From Clostridiales bacterium (GTDB taxonomy: Bacteria > Bacillota > Clostridia > Oscillospirales > Ruminococcaceae): a DNA stretch of 53,719 bases. Where the stretch lies: positions 1 to 53,719 of the forward strand of contig JAAYPV010000041.1 of assembly GCA_012519635.1 (NCBI GenBank), read 5' to 3'. Of the stretch, positions 1 to 12,011 are shown piece by piece. The position numbers and the translations under genes were made by a program. Under the pieces are notes generated by a model. That model ran no database searches. It worked only from the letters and a program-made list of their open reading frames with translations, and was not told the origin of the DNA. Within the stretch, counting starts at the first letter, position 1, and every line of letters begins with the position of its first letter.

Positions 1-1236
1 CCTAAGGACGATTCAAATACGAACAACCCTATAAATAACAATCAAACTAATATGCAGAATAACCAAGAAAATATGAATATTCAACCTCCAATGGAGCCAA
101 TGAGACCACTATGCCCAGGTACGCAGATTATTCCCCCACCAGATATACCTACATTTAATAATATGCAGAATAATTCAAACAACGGGCAGGAAAATAATAA
201 ACCCGAAGGTTTTCAACAAAGTAATATGGATAATGATAAAAACCTTACCTTTAAAGGCTCACGCTGTCCAGGCAGCATAAATCCTCCTCCTGAAATACCT
301 GCAAACTTAAATTTAAATAACCAGGTTAATGATAAAAACACTCTTCCCATAGATGAAGATGAGGACGGATATGTTCCACCCACACGCCCACGCTGTCCAG
401 CTACACAGCCGATCGAACCTGTTATTCCTGCTGCAAATAATATGATAAATAATAACTCTGATTCTAATAATAATTCTAATGCTAAATATGGTCAATGGAA
501 TGTTACTCAATCAAACAATAATACAAAAATAGATAACAGCATACCTTTACCACCACGCCCTTTCAGAGGTGTTATCCCTACACAATTAACTCCCATAGCT
601 CCCGAATTTGTTCCAGTTGAACCTGATGATGATATTATAAAACCAAATATGGAAATCCAAGATACCCAGAACGAAGATCCTAGTTTTATTATTCCTGGAT
701 ATATTCCACCAATATTTCCAGTTGGAGAAACAGGTGGTGAATCTATCTTTATTACTGAAACAGACGATATGTTTCCATCTATGGGTTCTACTGGTGGAGT
801 AACTCAGCAGCAGAAACGCTTTGATACCTCTAGTATGCCAGAAGATATAAACAGTGGCAGAGGCGAGCTTAAAGTCATAACCCGTACTGCAAGCAATGCA
901 TTTCCCGTAAAGGATGCTGTTGTAATAGTTGAGAAAGTGTACCCTGATGGCTCAACAGAAGTTATTAGCTCACTTAGAACAAATTCAAGTGGCGTATCAC
1001 CAACTGTTTCTTTACCAGCACCGCCAAAGAAATACTCTTTGACAAAGCAAGATAAGGTTTTACCATTCGCCTACTATGATATACTTGTATCAGCAACAGG
1101 ATTTTATAAAATGGTATATAAAAATGTCCCAATTTTTGATGGGGTCCAATCAATACAACCAGTTGACATGATACCTATTTCACTTGATATTTCTAATACG
1201 GACCGAATCGTGAGATATGTAGAATCTGGTGAGTAA
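1..1236 (+). CDS. Asn/Pro-rich protein with C-terminal carboxypeptidase-regulatory-like (transthyretin-like) domain; 5' end cut by window edge
   Basis: Frame is open from base 1 through the listed ATG at 52. Low-complexity N/P/Q N-terminus with repeated CPGT..PPPxIP units. C-terminal GELKVITRTASNAFPVKDAVVIVEKV..YYDILVSATGFYKMVYKNVPIFDGVQSIQPVDMIP resembles a CarboxypepD_reg-like fold. Followed 17 nt later by a SleC-like gene. Confidence 0.6.
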   Translation, partial: PKDDSNTNNPINNNQTNMQNNQENMNIQPPMEPMRPLCPGTQIIPPPDIPTFNNMQNNSNNGQENNKPEGFQQSNMDNDKNLTFKGSRCPGSINPPPEIPANLNLNNQVNDKNTLPIDEDEDGYVPPTRPRCPATQPIEPVIPAANNMINNNSDSNNNSNAKYGQWNVTQSNNNTKIDNSIPLPPRPFRGVIPTQLTPIAPEFVPVEPDDDIIKPNMEIQDTQNEDPSFIIPGYIPPIFPVGETGGESIFITETDDMFPSMGSTGGVTQQQKRFDTSSMPEDINSGRGELKVITRTASNAFPVKDAVVIVEKVYPDGSTEVISSLRTNSSGVSPTVSLPAPPKKYSLTKQDKVLPFAYYDILVSATGFYKMVYKNVPIFDGVQSIQPVDMIPISLDISNTDRIVRYVESGE

Positions 1237-1253
1237 AGGAAGGAGATTTTCAA

Positions 1254-2651
1254 ATGCTTTCAGAAGTATATATTCCAGAAACTATTACAGTACATTTAGG
1301 ACCTCCAAATTCAGATGCTGAAAATGTTAGCATACCTTTTACAGACTATTTAAAAAATGTTGCCTCAAGTGAAATTTACCCAACCTGGCCTGATGCTGCC
1401 TTAAGAGCAAATATCTATGCAATAATCTCATTCGCTTTAAACAGAATATTTACCGAATGGTATCCATCAAGAGGATATAATTTTGATATTACAAATAGCA
1501 CTCAGTATGACCAAAAGTATATTCATGGAAGAGATATTTTTGAGAACATTTCAGTTATAGTTGACGAAATATTTAATACATATATTCGTAGACAGGGGTT
1601 TATTGAACCTTTATTTGCAGCATTTTGCGATGGATATAATGTAGTGTGTGATGGTTTATCTCAATGGGGTACTGTTGACCTTGCACAGCAGGGTTTAGGT
1701 GCATTTGATATACTCCAGCATTATTACGGTGATGATATTGAATTAGTGGAGGCTCCCGTAAGAATGCGTACCCCATCATATCCAGGAAAACCTCTTAAGC
1801 TAGGTGATGCTTCAAATGATGTTGCTACAATCCAAATTCAGCTTAATCGAATTTCCCGCAATTATCCTGCTATACCAAAAATACCAGGAATCACAGGAAT
1901 TTATGATGGCTTTACAGAAGCTGCTGTAAAAGAGTTTCAATCAATATTTAATTTAGCTGTAACAGGTATAGTAGATCAAGCAACATGGTACAAAATTGCA
2001 TATATATATACTAGCGTAACACGTCTTGCTGAGTTAATCTCCGAAGGACTCACAATTGAAGAATTGCGTACTCCTTTCTCAAAGACACTACAATTCGGAT
2101 TACAGGCACCAGAGGTTGAGGTTTTACAATATATGCTGTCCGTAATTGGTTCATATTACTCAGCATTAAGTTGTTTAAAAGACCTTCCTGCAACAGGATA
2201 TTTTGGAGAGAAAACTGAAAATGCTGTCAAGGAGTTCCAAAAAGTATTTGGCTTCCCTCAAACAGGAATTGTGGACCTTCCACTATGGAATAAGATTAAT
2301 GAAGCATATATTGGAATAGTTGAGTCAGTTCCATTTGACTTAGTTAACCTCATTCCACTATTTCAAGGCGATATTTTAACTGAGGGAATGAGAGGGGGCG
2401 CTATAAAGCGTTTACAGGAGTATCTCTCATTCATAAGTCAAACATACCCCGACATTCCTCCGGTTGAACCTACGGGCTATTTTGGACCTCAGACGAAGGC
2501 TTCGGTTATAGCATTCCAAAACCATTTCGGAATACCACCAAGAGGTGTTGTCGCATCAATAACTTGGGATAAAGTTGCGTCAGTTTATTCCGACCTAAAA
2601 TATGGAATGGACAGACGAGTTCAACAATTTCCTGGTTTTACAATAACATAG
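1254..2651 (+). CDS. SleC/SpoIID-like N-terminal domain protein with three peptidoglycan-binding (PG_binding_1) repeats
   Basis: YPTWPDAALRANIYAIISFALNRIFTEWYPSRGYNFDITNSTQYDQKYIHGRDIFENI is typical of SleC-like spore cortex proteins; repeated GYFGxxTxxAVxxFQxxFGxPxTGxVxxxTW motifs; RBS ggagg upstream. Confidence 0.8.
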   Translation: MLSEVYIPETITVHLGPPNSDAENVSIPFTDYLKNVASSEIYPTWPDAALRANIYAIISFALNRIFTEWYPSRGYNFDITNSTQYDQKYIHGRDIFENISVIVDEIFNTYIRRQGFIEPLFAAFCDGYNVVCDGLSQWGTVDLAQQGLGAFDILQHYYGDDIELVEAPVRMRTPSYPGKPLKLGDASNDVATIQIQLNRISRNYPAIPKIPGITGIYDGFTEAAVKEFQSIFNLAVTGIVDQATWYKIAYIYTSVTRLAELISEGLTIEELRTPFSKTLQFGLQAPEVEVLQYMLSVIGSYYSALSCLKDLPATGYFGEKTENAVKEFQKVFGFPQTGIVDLPLWNKINEAYIGIVESVPFDLVNLIPLFQGDILTEGMRGGAIKRLQEYLSFISQTYPDIPPVEPTGYFGPQTKASVIAFQNHFGIPPRGVVASITWDKVASVYSDLKYGMDRRVQQFPGFTIT

Positions 2652-2686
2652 TAAACATACCTGATAATAGAAAGGCGGAATAGTTT

Positions 2687-3226
2687 ATGGTTTATACTGA
2701 AGAAGAAAAAAAAAATGTAGTGCTGGAGCTACAAAAATACCTTAATAAAATATTTAAAAATGAGCCCGATGCTCCTAAGCTAGTTGAGGACGGAGTTTAC
2801 GGCCCTGAAACAAAAGAGGCTGTTGTAAAATTTTGTGAAAAAAATGATTTGCCTACAAACGGAGAGGTAAATAAGGAAGTCTGGGATAAAATTATAGAGG
2901 TTTATAATGAATATTCAACTGATGTGGTAAAACCACTGATTGTTTTTCCTTCAGTTGAATATATTATAAAGCCAGGTGATAATAATATGCTTGTATCTAT
3001 ACTGCAGATTATGCTGCAAGCATTAGGTTTAAAGTATCGAAATTGTCCAATGGTTAATGTTACAGGAATCTATGATGATTTGACTGTCAATGCTGTAAAG
3101 AATATTCAAAATATTGTTCAGACTGAGCCAACAGGAACTGTTAATCTTATTACATGGAATCATATTACTACACTCTTCAATGAACTTGAACTGGAGGATT
3201 TACATCTACCTCAGGTTCAATTATAA
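2687..3226 (+). CDS. Peptidoglycan-binding protein (two PG_binding_1-like repeats)
   Basis: VYGPETKEAVVKFCEKNDLPTNGEVNKEVWDKI and GIYDDLTVNAVKNIQNIVQTEPTGTVNLITWNHI repeats; same operon as upstream gene. Confidence 0.75.
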   Translation: MVYTEEEKKNVVLELQKYLNKIFKNEPDAPKLVEDGVYGPETKEAVVKFCEKNDLPTNGEVNKEVWDKIIEVYNEYSTDVVKPLIVFPSVEYIIKPGDNNMLVSILQIMLQALGLKYRNCPMVNVTGIYDDLTVNAVKNIQNIVQTEPTGTVNLITWNHITTLFNELELEDLHLPQVQL

Positions 3227-3233
3227 ACATAAT

Positions 3234-3262
3234 ACGCTGTATGGGTTTTCCATACAGCGTTT
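3234..3262. terminator. Bidirectional hairpin terminator between convergent genes
   Basis: ACGCTGTATGG gtttt CCATACAGCGT, 11-bp perfect stem in the convergent gap before gyrA. Confidence 0.8.
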
Positions 3263-3265
3263 GTT

Positions 3266-5854
3266 CTATTCATCTGTTTCTTTATCAATTTCAATTTCTT
3301 CTTCAATGTCCTCATCATCTATTTCAATGTCTTCTTCAATCTCTTCATTCTGTTCTTCGAGCAATGCATTCTCAGCCTCTGATTTTAATTCCTCCTCAGA
3401 TGGCCCCTCAACAGCTTGTATCTCCTCTTCATCATCATGCTCAGTTCTTGTAAAGGCAACTACCCTGTTATCATCACCATCAATTCTCATCACCCTTACA
3501 CCAGTAGCGTATCTACCCATAACGCTGATATCACAAGCCCTTATCCTGATTACAACTCCATCAGTGGAGATAAGCATTATATCATCTGTTTCGTCAACAA
3601 CCTTGATTCCGCATACATAACCCTTTTCATCAGAAACCTTGTAGTTAAGTAATCCATAGCCACCACGACCCTGTACTCTGTATGAATCAAGTTCTGAACG
3701 CCTACCCTGTCCCTTATCTGTTACAGTAAGCACTGTTGCTCCCTCACGCACTCTTGCCATTGAGACTACATAATCTCCCTCACGAAGTCTAATTGCACGA
3801 ACGCCATGTGCTGAACGGGACATTTCCCTTACAGAATTCTCCTCAATGCGTATTGCCCTACCATTACGGGTTGCAATAATCAACTCTGCATCACCATTTG
3901 TAAGCCTTACACCAGCGATTTCATCACCCTCATCAAGTCCAATAGCAATAAGTCCGTTCTTTCTTACATTTTTGTATGCAGAAAGATTAGTACGCTTAAT
4001 CTTTCCATTCTTTGTAACTATGACTAAATACTTATCCTCATCAAAGTCAGTGGTTTTAATCATAGCCGATATTTTCTCATCTTCAGTAAGAGGTAAAATA
4101 TTAATAATATTTACACCTCTTGAAGCCTTTGAGCCCTCAGGAAGCTCATAACACTTCTTCTTATACATAATACCCTTATTGGTGATAAACAAAACATTAT
4201 CGTGGGTTGAGGATATAAACATTTCATCAACGAAATCCTCCTCACGCTGTTTCATTGCTGAAACTCCACGACCACCCCTCCTTTGAGTCTTATACTCATC
4301 AACGGGCATACGCTTAATATAACCAATATTTGTATAGGTAACAACACAATCCTCAACAGGAATTAAATCCTCAATATCTACTTCTCCGCTTACCGACTCA
4401 ATCTGTGTACGCCTTTCATCATTAAATTTACGCCTTATTTCAGTAAGCTCATTCATTATAATCTCATAAATCTTGTTCTCATCAGCAAGAATTGCCTCAA
4501 GCTCAGCAATTTTCACCTCAATCTCTGCCAACTCATCAAGGATTTTCTGACGCTCCATATTTGATAGCTGATATAGCTGCATTCTAGCAATTGCCTCAGC
4601 CTGTATCTGTGTCAGATTAAATCTCTCACATAATGTATCCTTAATTTCCTGCATATTTTTTGATGAACGACAGATTTTTATAACCTCATCAAGATTATCA
4701 ACTGCAATTGCAAGACCTTGTAAAATATGTTCTCTTTCACGAAGCTTCCTTAAATCAAACTTTGTACGGTTTGTAATAACCTCAACCTGAAACTTCAGAT
4801 ACTCCTCAAGCATCTGCTTTAGAGTCAATACCTTTGGCTCTCCATTTACAAGTGCAAGCATAATAACGCCGACAGTGTCCTGCAATTGAGTATAACTGAA
4901 CAGCTTATTCAGTACAATCTGTGGTATAGCGTCCTTCTTTAGCTCAATTACAATACGCATACCATCCCTGTCGGATTCATCACGAATAAAATGTATTCCA
5001 TCAATTCGTTTTTCCTTTACAAGATTAGCGATATTTTCAATAATCCTCGCCTTATTGACCATATAAGGGATTTCATTAATAATAATACAATTTCTTCCCT
5101 TTATCTCTTCAATAGAGGTCTTAGCCCTTAATGTAATCTTGCCTCTTCCTGTTGCATATGCTGCACGAATTCCGGACCTACCCATAATAATTCCGCCAGT
5201 AGGGAAATCAGGACCCTTTATATGCTTCATAAGCTCATCAAGAGTGCAGTCAGGATTTTGTATGAGCAGATTAAGTCCATCTATAATCTCACCAAGATTA
5301 TGTGGAGGAATATTTGTAGCCATACCTACTGCAATACCAGTAGAGCCATTTACAAGCAGATTAGGGAACCTTGATGGAAGTACAACAGGCTCCTTCAATC
5401 TGTCATCATAGTTAGTTGTAAATGGTATTGTTTCCTTGTTGATATCAGTAAGCATTTCCACGGAAATCTTTGACATCTTTGCTTCAGTATAACGATAAGC
5501 AGCTGGAGGATCCCCGTCAATACTACCAAAATTTCCATGACCATCAACAAGTGGATATCTCAAAGAGAATTTTTGTGCCATTCTTACAAGGGCATCATAA
5601 ACAGAGCTGTCACCATGAGGGTGATATTTACCCAAAACATCACCGACAGTGGCCGCACACTTTAAATATTTTTTATCTGGAGTAAGACCAGCCTCATACA
5701 TAGTGTATAAAATTCTTCTGTGAACAGGTTTTAACCCATCTCTCACATCTGGCAAGGCTCTTGAAACAATAACCGACATGGAATATTCAAGAAATGACTT
5801 CTTCATTTCCTTTTCTATATCCACATTGATAACCTTTGAATTATCGGTGTTCAA
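3266..5854 (-). CDS. gyrA: DNA gyrase subunit A
   Basis: [78 protein letters not shown]; GyrA-box QRRGGRG; long acidic C-terminal tail. Confidence 0.98.
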   Translation of the reverse strand: MNTDNSKVINVDIEKEMKKSFLEYSMSVIVSRALPDVRDGLKPVHRRILYTMYEAGLTPDKKYLKCAATVGDVLGKYHPHGDSSVYDALVRMAQKFSLRYPLVDGHGNFGSIDGDPPAAYRYTEAKMSKISVEMLTDINKETIPFTTNYDDRLKEPVVLPSRFPNLLVNGSTGIAVGMATNIPPHNLGEIIDGLNLLIQNPDCTLDELMKHIKGPDFPTGGIIMGRSGIRAAYATGRGKITLRAKTSIEEIKGRNCIIINEIPYMVNKARIIENIANLVKEKRIDGIHFIRDESDRDGMRIVIELKKDAIPQIVLNKLFSYTQLQDTVGVIMLALVNGEPKVLTLKQMLEEYLKFQVEVITNRTKFDLRKLREREHILQGLAIAVDNLDEVIKICRSSKNMQEIKDTLCERFNLTQIQAEAIARMQLYQLSNMERQKILDELAEIEVKIAELEAILADENKIYEIIMNELTEIRRKFNDERRTQIESVSGEVDIEDLIPVEDCVVTYTNIGYIKRMPVDEYKTQRRGGRGVSAMKQREEDFVDEMFISSTHDNVLFITNKGIMYKKKCYELPEGSKASRGVNIINILPLTEDEKISAMIKTTDFDEDKYLVIVTKNGKIKRTNLSAYKNVRKNGLIAIGLDEGDEIAGVRLTNGDAELIIATRNGRAIRIEENSVREMSRSAHGVRAIRLREGDYVVSMARVREGATVLTVTDKGQGRRSELDSYRVQGRGGYGLLNYKVSDEKGYVCGIKVVDETDDIMLISTDGVVIRIRACDISVMGRYATGVRVMRIDGDDNRVVAFTRTEHDDEEEIQAVEGPSEEELKSEAENALLEEQNEEIEEDIEIDDEDIEEEIEIDKETDE

Positions 5855-5959
5855 TTAAATCAATCCTTTCGCTAGTGAGTACAATGTACTTCATTTTGCC
5901 ATGCAACTGAATAAAGCATAGCATATCGATAAAATAACATAAAACCATTTAAATGAATT

Positions 5960-6613
5960 TTACGAAAATCTCTTGCCTAATTTATTTTTAAAATTTTCAT
6001 TCATTATTAATAGCTCTTCATCTGAAAAATCCTTTTTAGGAACAACATAAAATATTATCTTCGCCTGATAAAGTATATAAAATTCGTCATATTCAATAAT
6101 TGAAAAATAAGCATTATTAAATTTTAAAATGGTAGCGTCCCTATCAGAATTATCCCTTGACTCTCCCTCAAAAATATCATAATTCCCTTCATTTTCCGAC
6201 TTTTCTATATTATTTTCATCAGTTTCCTCAAAACTAATTATTTCCTCTTTCGATAACGCAAGCAGGGATATATAATCATCAAATAGCTTAAACTTATATA
6301 AATCCGTTTCTATTTCCTTAATCGATTCCAAAAGATTTCTCTTAACCTTCTTAGGATTGTACCATGAAATAAAAATAGCAAGAAAAGCAGTCATTATTAT
6401 AAAGGCTGAAATATTGTTTGCCTTATCTTTTATTATTAAAATTACCTGCCAAACAATAATAAGAAAATAGCATAAAATCATAAGATATGTTTTAGGATAG
6501 ATAAATTTCTTCTGAAAGCATGTAAATGCCTTACTAAAGATTTCTAAAGGAATATGATATTCTTTTTCAATTATCGCGTTTTTATTGTTTTCCAAACTCA
6601 ATTCTCCTGTCAT
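5960..6613 (-). CDS. YcxB-like membrane protein
   Basis: Two hydrophobic segments, C-terminal IIEYDEFYILYQAKIIFYVVPKKDFSDEEL typical of the YcxB-like domain; between gyrB and gyrA. Confidence 0.6.
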   Translation of the reverse strand: MTGELSLENNKNAIIEKEYHIPLEIFSKAFTCFQKKFIYPKTYLMILCYFLIIVWQVILIIKDKANNISAFIIMTAFLAIFISWYNPKKVKRNLLESIKEIETDLYKFKLFDDYISLLALSKEEIISFEETDENNIEKSENEGNYDIFEGESRDNSDRDATILKFNNAYFSIIEYDEFYILYQAKIIFYVVPKKDFSDEELLIMNENFKNKLGKRFS

Positions 6614-6618
6614 TTATT

Positions 6619-8595
<1,977 letters not shown>

Positions 8596-8601
8596 CTAGC
8601 T

Positions 8602-8862
8602 TTATCCATAAAAACCTTTTTGAAGCCTTTTTCTCAATGTAGTAACTGAAATCTGCGAAATATATACAAGCTCAGTATCATTTTCCCTGCAAACAATAAA
8701 GCTTCTTGGCATTTCATCGGAAACATTAATAATATTCCCATTCTTTGTGGATATGTTCAGAAATTCTTTAGTATTTTTGGTTACCGTTGTATTTTCGATA
8801 TCAAAGATGCCTATAATATTTTTTATATTAACAACAGTATCCTGACCTAAATGTAAATACAA
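8602..8862 (-). CDS. remB: DUF370 / extracellular matrix regulator RemB-like
   Basis: MYLHLGQDTVVNIKNIIGIFDIEN..PRSFIVCRENDTELVYISQISVTTLRKR; position between recF and gyrB as in other Firmicutes (yaaB). Confidence 0.85.
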   Translation of the reverse strand: MYLHLGQDTVVNIKNIIGIFDIENTTVTKNTKEFLNISTKNGNIINVSDEMPRSFIVCRENDTELVYISQISVTTLRKRLQKGFYG

Positions 8863-8863
8863 T

Positions 8864-9979
8864 CTAAACTAAACCTCCGTTCCTTACTTGAAAAACCTTA
8901 GCTAATTTACTTGCCTCAACAGCATTTTTGTTACAGGTAGTAATAAATACCTGCATATCCTTAACAATCTCATATACTAAGTTCTGTCTATTTATATCAA
9001 GTTCACCCATAACATCATCAAGCAAAATAATGGGTGAATCCTTTTTGTTCTCATAATAAATTCCAGCCTGTGCAAGCTTTAACACAAGTGCAGTACTCTT
9101 CTGCTGGCCCTGTGAGCCAAATTCCTTAACACTTAATCCATTGATTTTCAAGATAATATCATCTCTGTGAACACCGCTTTGAGTATATCCAAGTCTTACA
9201 TCCTCACTTGCATTTTCACGCAGCTTAATAAAGAATTCTCTTGCCATCTGTTTTGCTCTTTTATTTTTAAAATCCTCTATATCAAAAGCATTTGAGGCAT
9301 ATGATACTGTCAGCTCCTCCTTGCCAGCAGTTATTTTTGAATAGAGTTCTTTGCAATATCTGTTTAATTTCTCTATATAATCATTACGCATTATTGAAAT
9401 ATAAGCACAAGTATTCGCCAGCTGCTCGTCCCATATAAAGAGAATATCCTCACTATATCTGCCAATTAAAATATCCTTTAATGCAGCATTCCTCTGACTT
9501 ATAATGGTATCATATTTTCTTATATGCTTAAGCGAACCATGTGTAATCTGTGAATGACAAAGGTCAATAAACGAGCGACGCTTTTCTGGAGAACCTTTTA
9601 CAAGCTCTGTATCATTAGGAGTAAAAACAACGCATTTAAAGCTCTCAAACAGCTTCTGACTATGCTTTAGCGAAACATCATTAAGTGTGATTTTTTTTTC
9701 CTTGCTATTAATTTTACTCATGCCATAGGTTATTTTCTGTTCACGCCTGCTGTCAGCAAATATTAGTTCAATATTCATAACCTGCTTGTCAAATCCAATA
9801 TAATCCTTTTCCTTTGAGCCTCTAAAGCTCTTACATCCAGTCAAAATCCAAATTGCCTCAAGAATATTTGTTTTACCCTGTGCATTATCGCCAATAATCA
9901 GATTATACTTTTCATCAGGCTTAATATAAATATCCTCAAGATTTCTAAAGCCATTAATCCTTAACTCTTTAATAATCAT
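8864..9979 (-). CDS. recF: DNA replication and repair protein RecF
   Basis: IKELRINGFRNLEDIYIKPDEKYNLIIGDNAQGKTNILEAIWIL; SGVHRDDIILKINGLSVKEFGSQGQQKSTALVLKLAQ; LLDDVMGELD. Confidence 0.97.
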   Translation of the reverse strand: MIIKELRINGFRNLEDIYIKPDEKYNLIIGDNAQGKTNILEAIWILTGCKSFRGSKEKDYIGFDKQVMNIELIFADSRREQKITYGMSKINSKEKKITLNDVSLKHSQKLFESFKCVVFTPNDTELVKGSPEKRRSFIDLCHSQITHGSLKHIRKYDTIISQRNAALKDILIGRYSEDILFIWDEQLANTCAYISIMRNDYIEKLNRYCKELYSKITAGKEELTVSYASNAFDIEDFKNKRAKQMAREFFIKLRENASEDVRLGYTQSGVHRDDIILKINGLSVKEFGSQGQQKSTALVLKLAQAGIYYENKKDSPIILLDDVMGELDINRQNLVYEIVKDMQVFITTCNKNAVEASKLAKVFQVRNGGLV

Positions 9980-9980
9980 A

Positions 9981-10202
9981 TTAACTCACATGTAATTCAT
10001 AATTTTCAAAGAAAACAATATCACCCGGCCTGATTTTCTTACCTCTCATTGTGCAGACTTCGCCATTAACAGTAACCTCTCCATTCTGAACAGCTTCCTT
10101 TGCATGTCCGCCAGTTTCAGCAAGTGCTGAATATTTAAGCAGTGAGTCAAGCTTTATATATTCAGTTTTGATTTTAATATTGAGAACTTCCCTTTTACTC
10201 AT
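9981..10202 (-). CDS. yaaA: S4-domain RNA-binding protein YaaA/RlbA
   Basis: [52 protein letters not shown]; between dnaN and recF. Confidence 0.92.
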   Translation of the reverse strand: MSKREVLNIKIKTEYIKLDSLLKYSALAETGGHAKEAVQNGEVTVNGEVCTMRGKKIRPGDIVFFENYELHVS

Positions 10203-10240
10203 AAATAACCTCCAATAGTTTATCTGATAACCAGATTAAA

Positions 10241-11344
10241 CTATGATTTTATTGCAACAGGCATTAGCAGAAATGTATAGCTTTCACCCTGTAATGGTAA
10301 TATTTTAATAGGTCTGTTTGAACCGTTCATATGAATTTTTACTTTATCGCTTTCTGAGGCTTTAAGTGCATCTATAAGGAATTTATTGTTAAACGCAATT
10401 AATACGGAATCTCCACTTAAATCAACTGAAATCTCATCGCTTACTTTACCGATAACAGTTTTGCAATCAATCTGAAGCTCACTTGTATTAAATTTACATT
10501 TAACAGCAGCCTTATATTTTTCACTTATAAGCAAAGAACAGCGTTCAAGGCTTTCAAGAAACTCTCTTGTTTTAACAATAGCTTCTGTTTTAAAATCACT
10601 GAAAAGGCTTGTTTTATAGTTATGAAATTCTCCTTCAAGCAGTCTTGAAAAGAAATAATATCCATTTATATCAAACATAATATGTCTTTCACTTACAAAA
10701 ACATTGCATACATTTTCATCATCATCTTTAAGAAGCCTTGCAATCTCATTCAAGGCCTTTGAAGGAACAACAAAATAAAATCTTTCATCACAATTGATTT
10801 TTTCAGTTCTGATAGCAAGCCTATATCCATCAATGGCTACAAGATTAAATACACCATTTTCAATATCAAAAAGCTCACCCGTCAAAACAGGCTTATTATC
10901 AAGTGTTGAAACAGCAAAAATTGTCTGATTTATCATACTTTTTAATATTCCCTGAGAAATACTAAACTGCTTTTCATTCTCCATAACAGGTAAATCCGGG
11001 TATTCCTCAGCCAGATAAGCAGATATATTGTATTCGGTAACTCCACATGAAATTTTTACATTAAGATTATCATCTATAAAGAATAGAAGCTCTCCGTCAG
11101 GCATACGCTTTGTAATTTCGCTAAAGAGTCTTGCATTTATTACATATTCACCTGAATCTTCAGATTTAACCTGTATCTGAGTTCGTATACCCATTTCCAA
11201 ATCATAACCTGTAAGCTCCAATATATTTTCTGAAAGCTTAATTTTAATACCCTCCAAAGCAGGTATAGTTGATTTTACAGCAACTGCTTTTGAAACATGG
11301 TTAATTGCCTCACAAATTTTAGATTTATCACAACTAAATTTCAT
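10241..11344 (-). CDS. dnaN: DNA polymerase III beta subunit (sliding clamp)
   Basis: MKFSCDKSKICEAINHVSKAVAVKSTIPALEGIKIKLSENILELTGYDLEMGI..; C-terminal LLMPVAIKS. Confidence 0.97.
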   Translation of the reverse strand: MKFSCDKSKICEAINHVSKAVAVKSTIPALEGIKIKLSENILELTGYDLEMGIRTQIQVKSEDSGEYVINARLFSEITKRMPDGELLFFIDDNLNVKISCGVTEYNISAYLAEEYPDLPVMENEKQFSISQGILKSMINQTIFAVSTLDNKPVLTGELFDIENGVFNLVAIDGYRLAIRTEKINCDERFYFVVPSKALNEIARLLKDDDENVCNVFVSERHIMFDINGYYFFSRLLEGEFHNYKTSLFSDFKTEAIVKTREFLESLERCSLLISEKYKAAVKCKFNTSELQIDCKTVIGKVSDEISVDLSGDSVLIAFNNKFLIDALKASESDKVKIHMNGSNRPIKILPLQGESYTFLLMPVAIKS

Positions 11345-11439
11345 TTTATTAAATCCTTTCTATTCTTTAAAGTAATCTATTATTATACAATCAGTAGAAC
11401 TTTAAATTATACTGACTGTAATCATTTGTCTTTAATAAA

Positions 11440-11880
11440 AATCAAATTTTTTAACAATCAAAAAGAATTTATAAAATATTTATAATAATAAATAAAATAA
11501 ATATATAATTATAAATAGCAGTAGTAGTAGGGGGTGTTGAAAACTTTAAATCAGCATTAATCCTCGTAAAATATAAAGCAAATTCATCAACATGATTTTT
11601 TGGATAAAATGTGGAATTGTTAAAGGATAAAATTTGTGTTAATTATGTTGAAAAAAATGCTGTTGAAAAGAAAAGTTTGTGGATAATTTAGTGGAAATCC
11701 AAAATACTTCTTTTCAACAATTAACAAACTGTGAAAATAATATTATTAAAAACTGTTTATTTTTTTAAAAAGGTATTCTAAATATGCTATTTTACTTTGT
11801 TTATAGGGTTTAATTAGTTTTCAACAGTTGTTGAAACTAGTGTTGAAAATTATGTTTTTAACAGTACTGTGGAAAGCTGG
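11440..11880. other. oriC: Candidate chromosomal origin (oriC) with AT-rich DUE, TAG-trio array and DnaA-box-like 9-mers
   Basis: Between dnaN and the dnaA operon. AT-rich tract 11440-11515; TAG/CAG trios 11516-11530; TGTTGAAAA/TTTTCAACA 9-mers at 11535, 11646, 11661, 11711(-), 11818(-), 11841 plus TGTTGAAAC at 11829; perfect TGTGGATAA (reverse of TTATCCACA) at 11678-11686. Confidence 0.85.
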
Positions 11881-12011
11881 TGTTGTATTCGGTTAAAAGA
11901 TTTAGAGAATTTTTTTTACATTTATCTGTAATAATTTTAACTCTAACTGTATAATTATATATTATTTACCAATATTATCTTTTTATACTATGTATAAAGA
12001 TATAAAGATAA

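Noticed and set aside
3114-3620. Plus-strand 168-aa ORF very rich in Ser
   Set aside because: Antisense to the acidic GyrA tail; the Ser runs are a reverse-strand echo of Glu/Asp codons and no RBS or domain is present.
11297-11485. 62-aa plus-strand ORF across the dnaN start and AT-rich region
   Set aside because: Very AT-rich Ile/Asn/Lys/Phe composition, overlaps dnaN and the DUE; more consistent with origin DNA.
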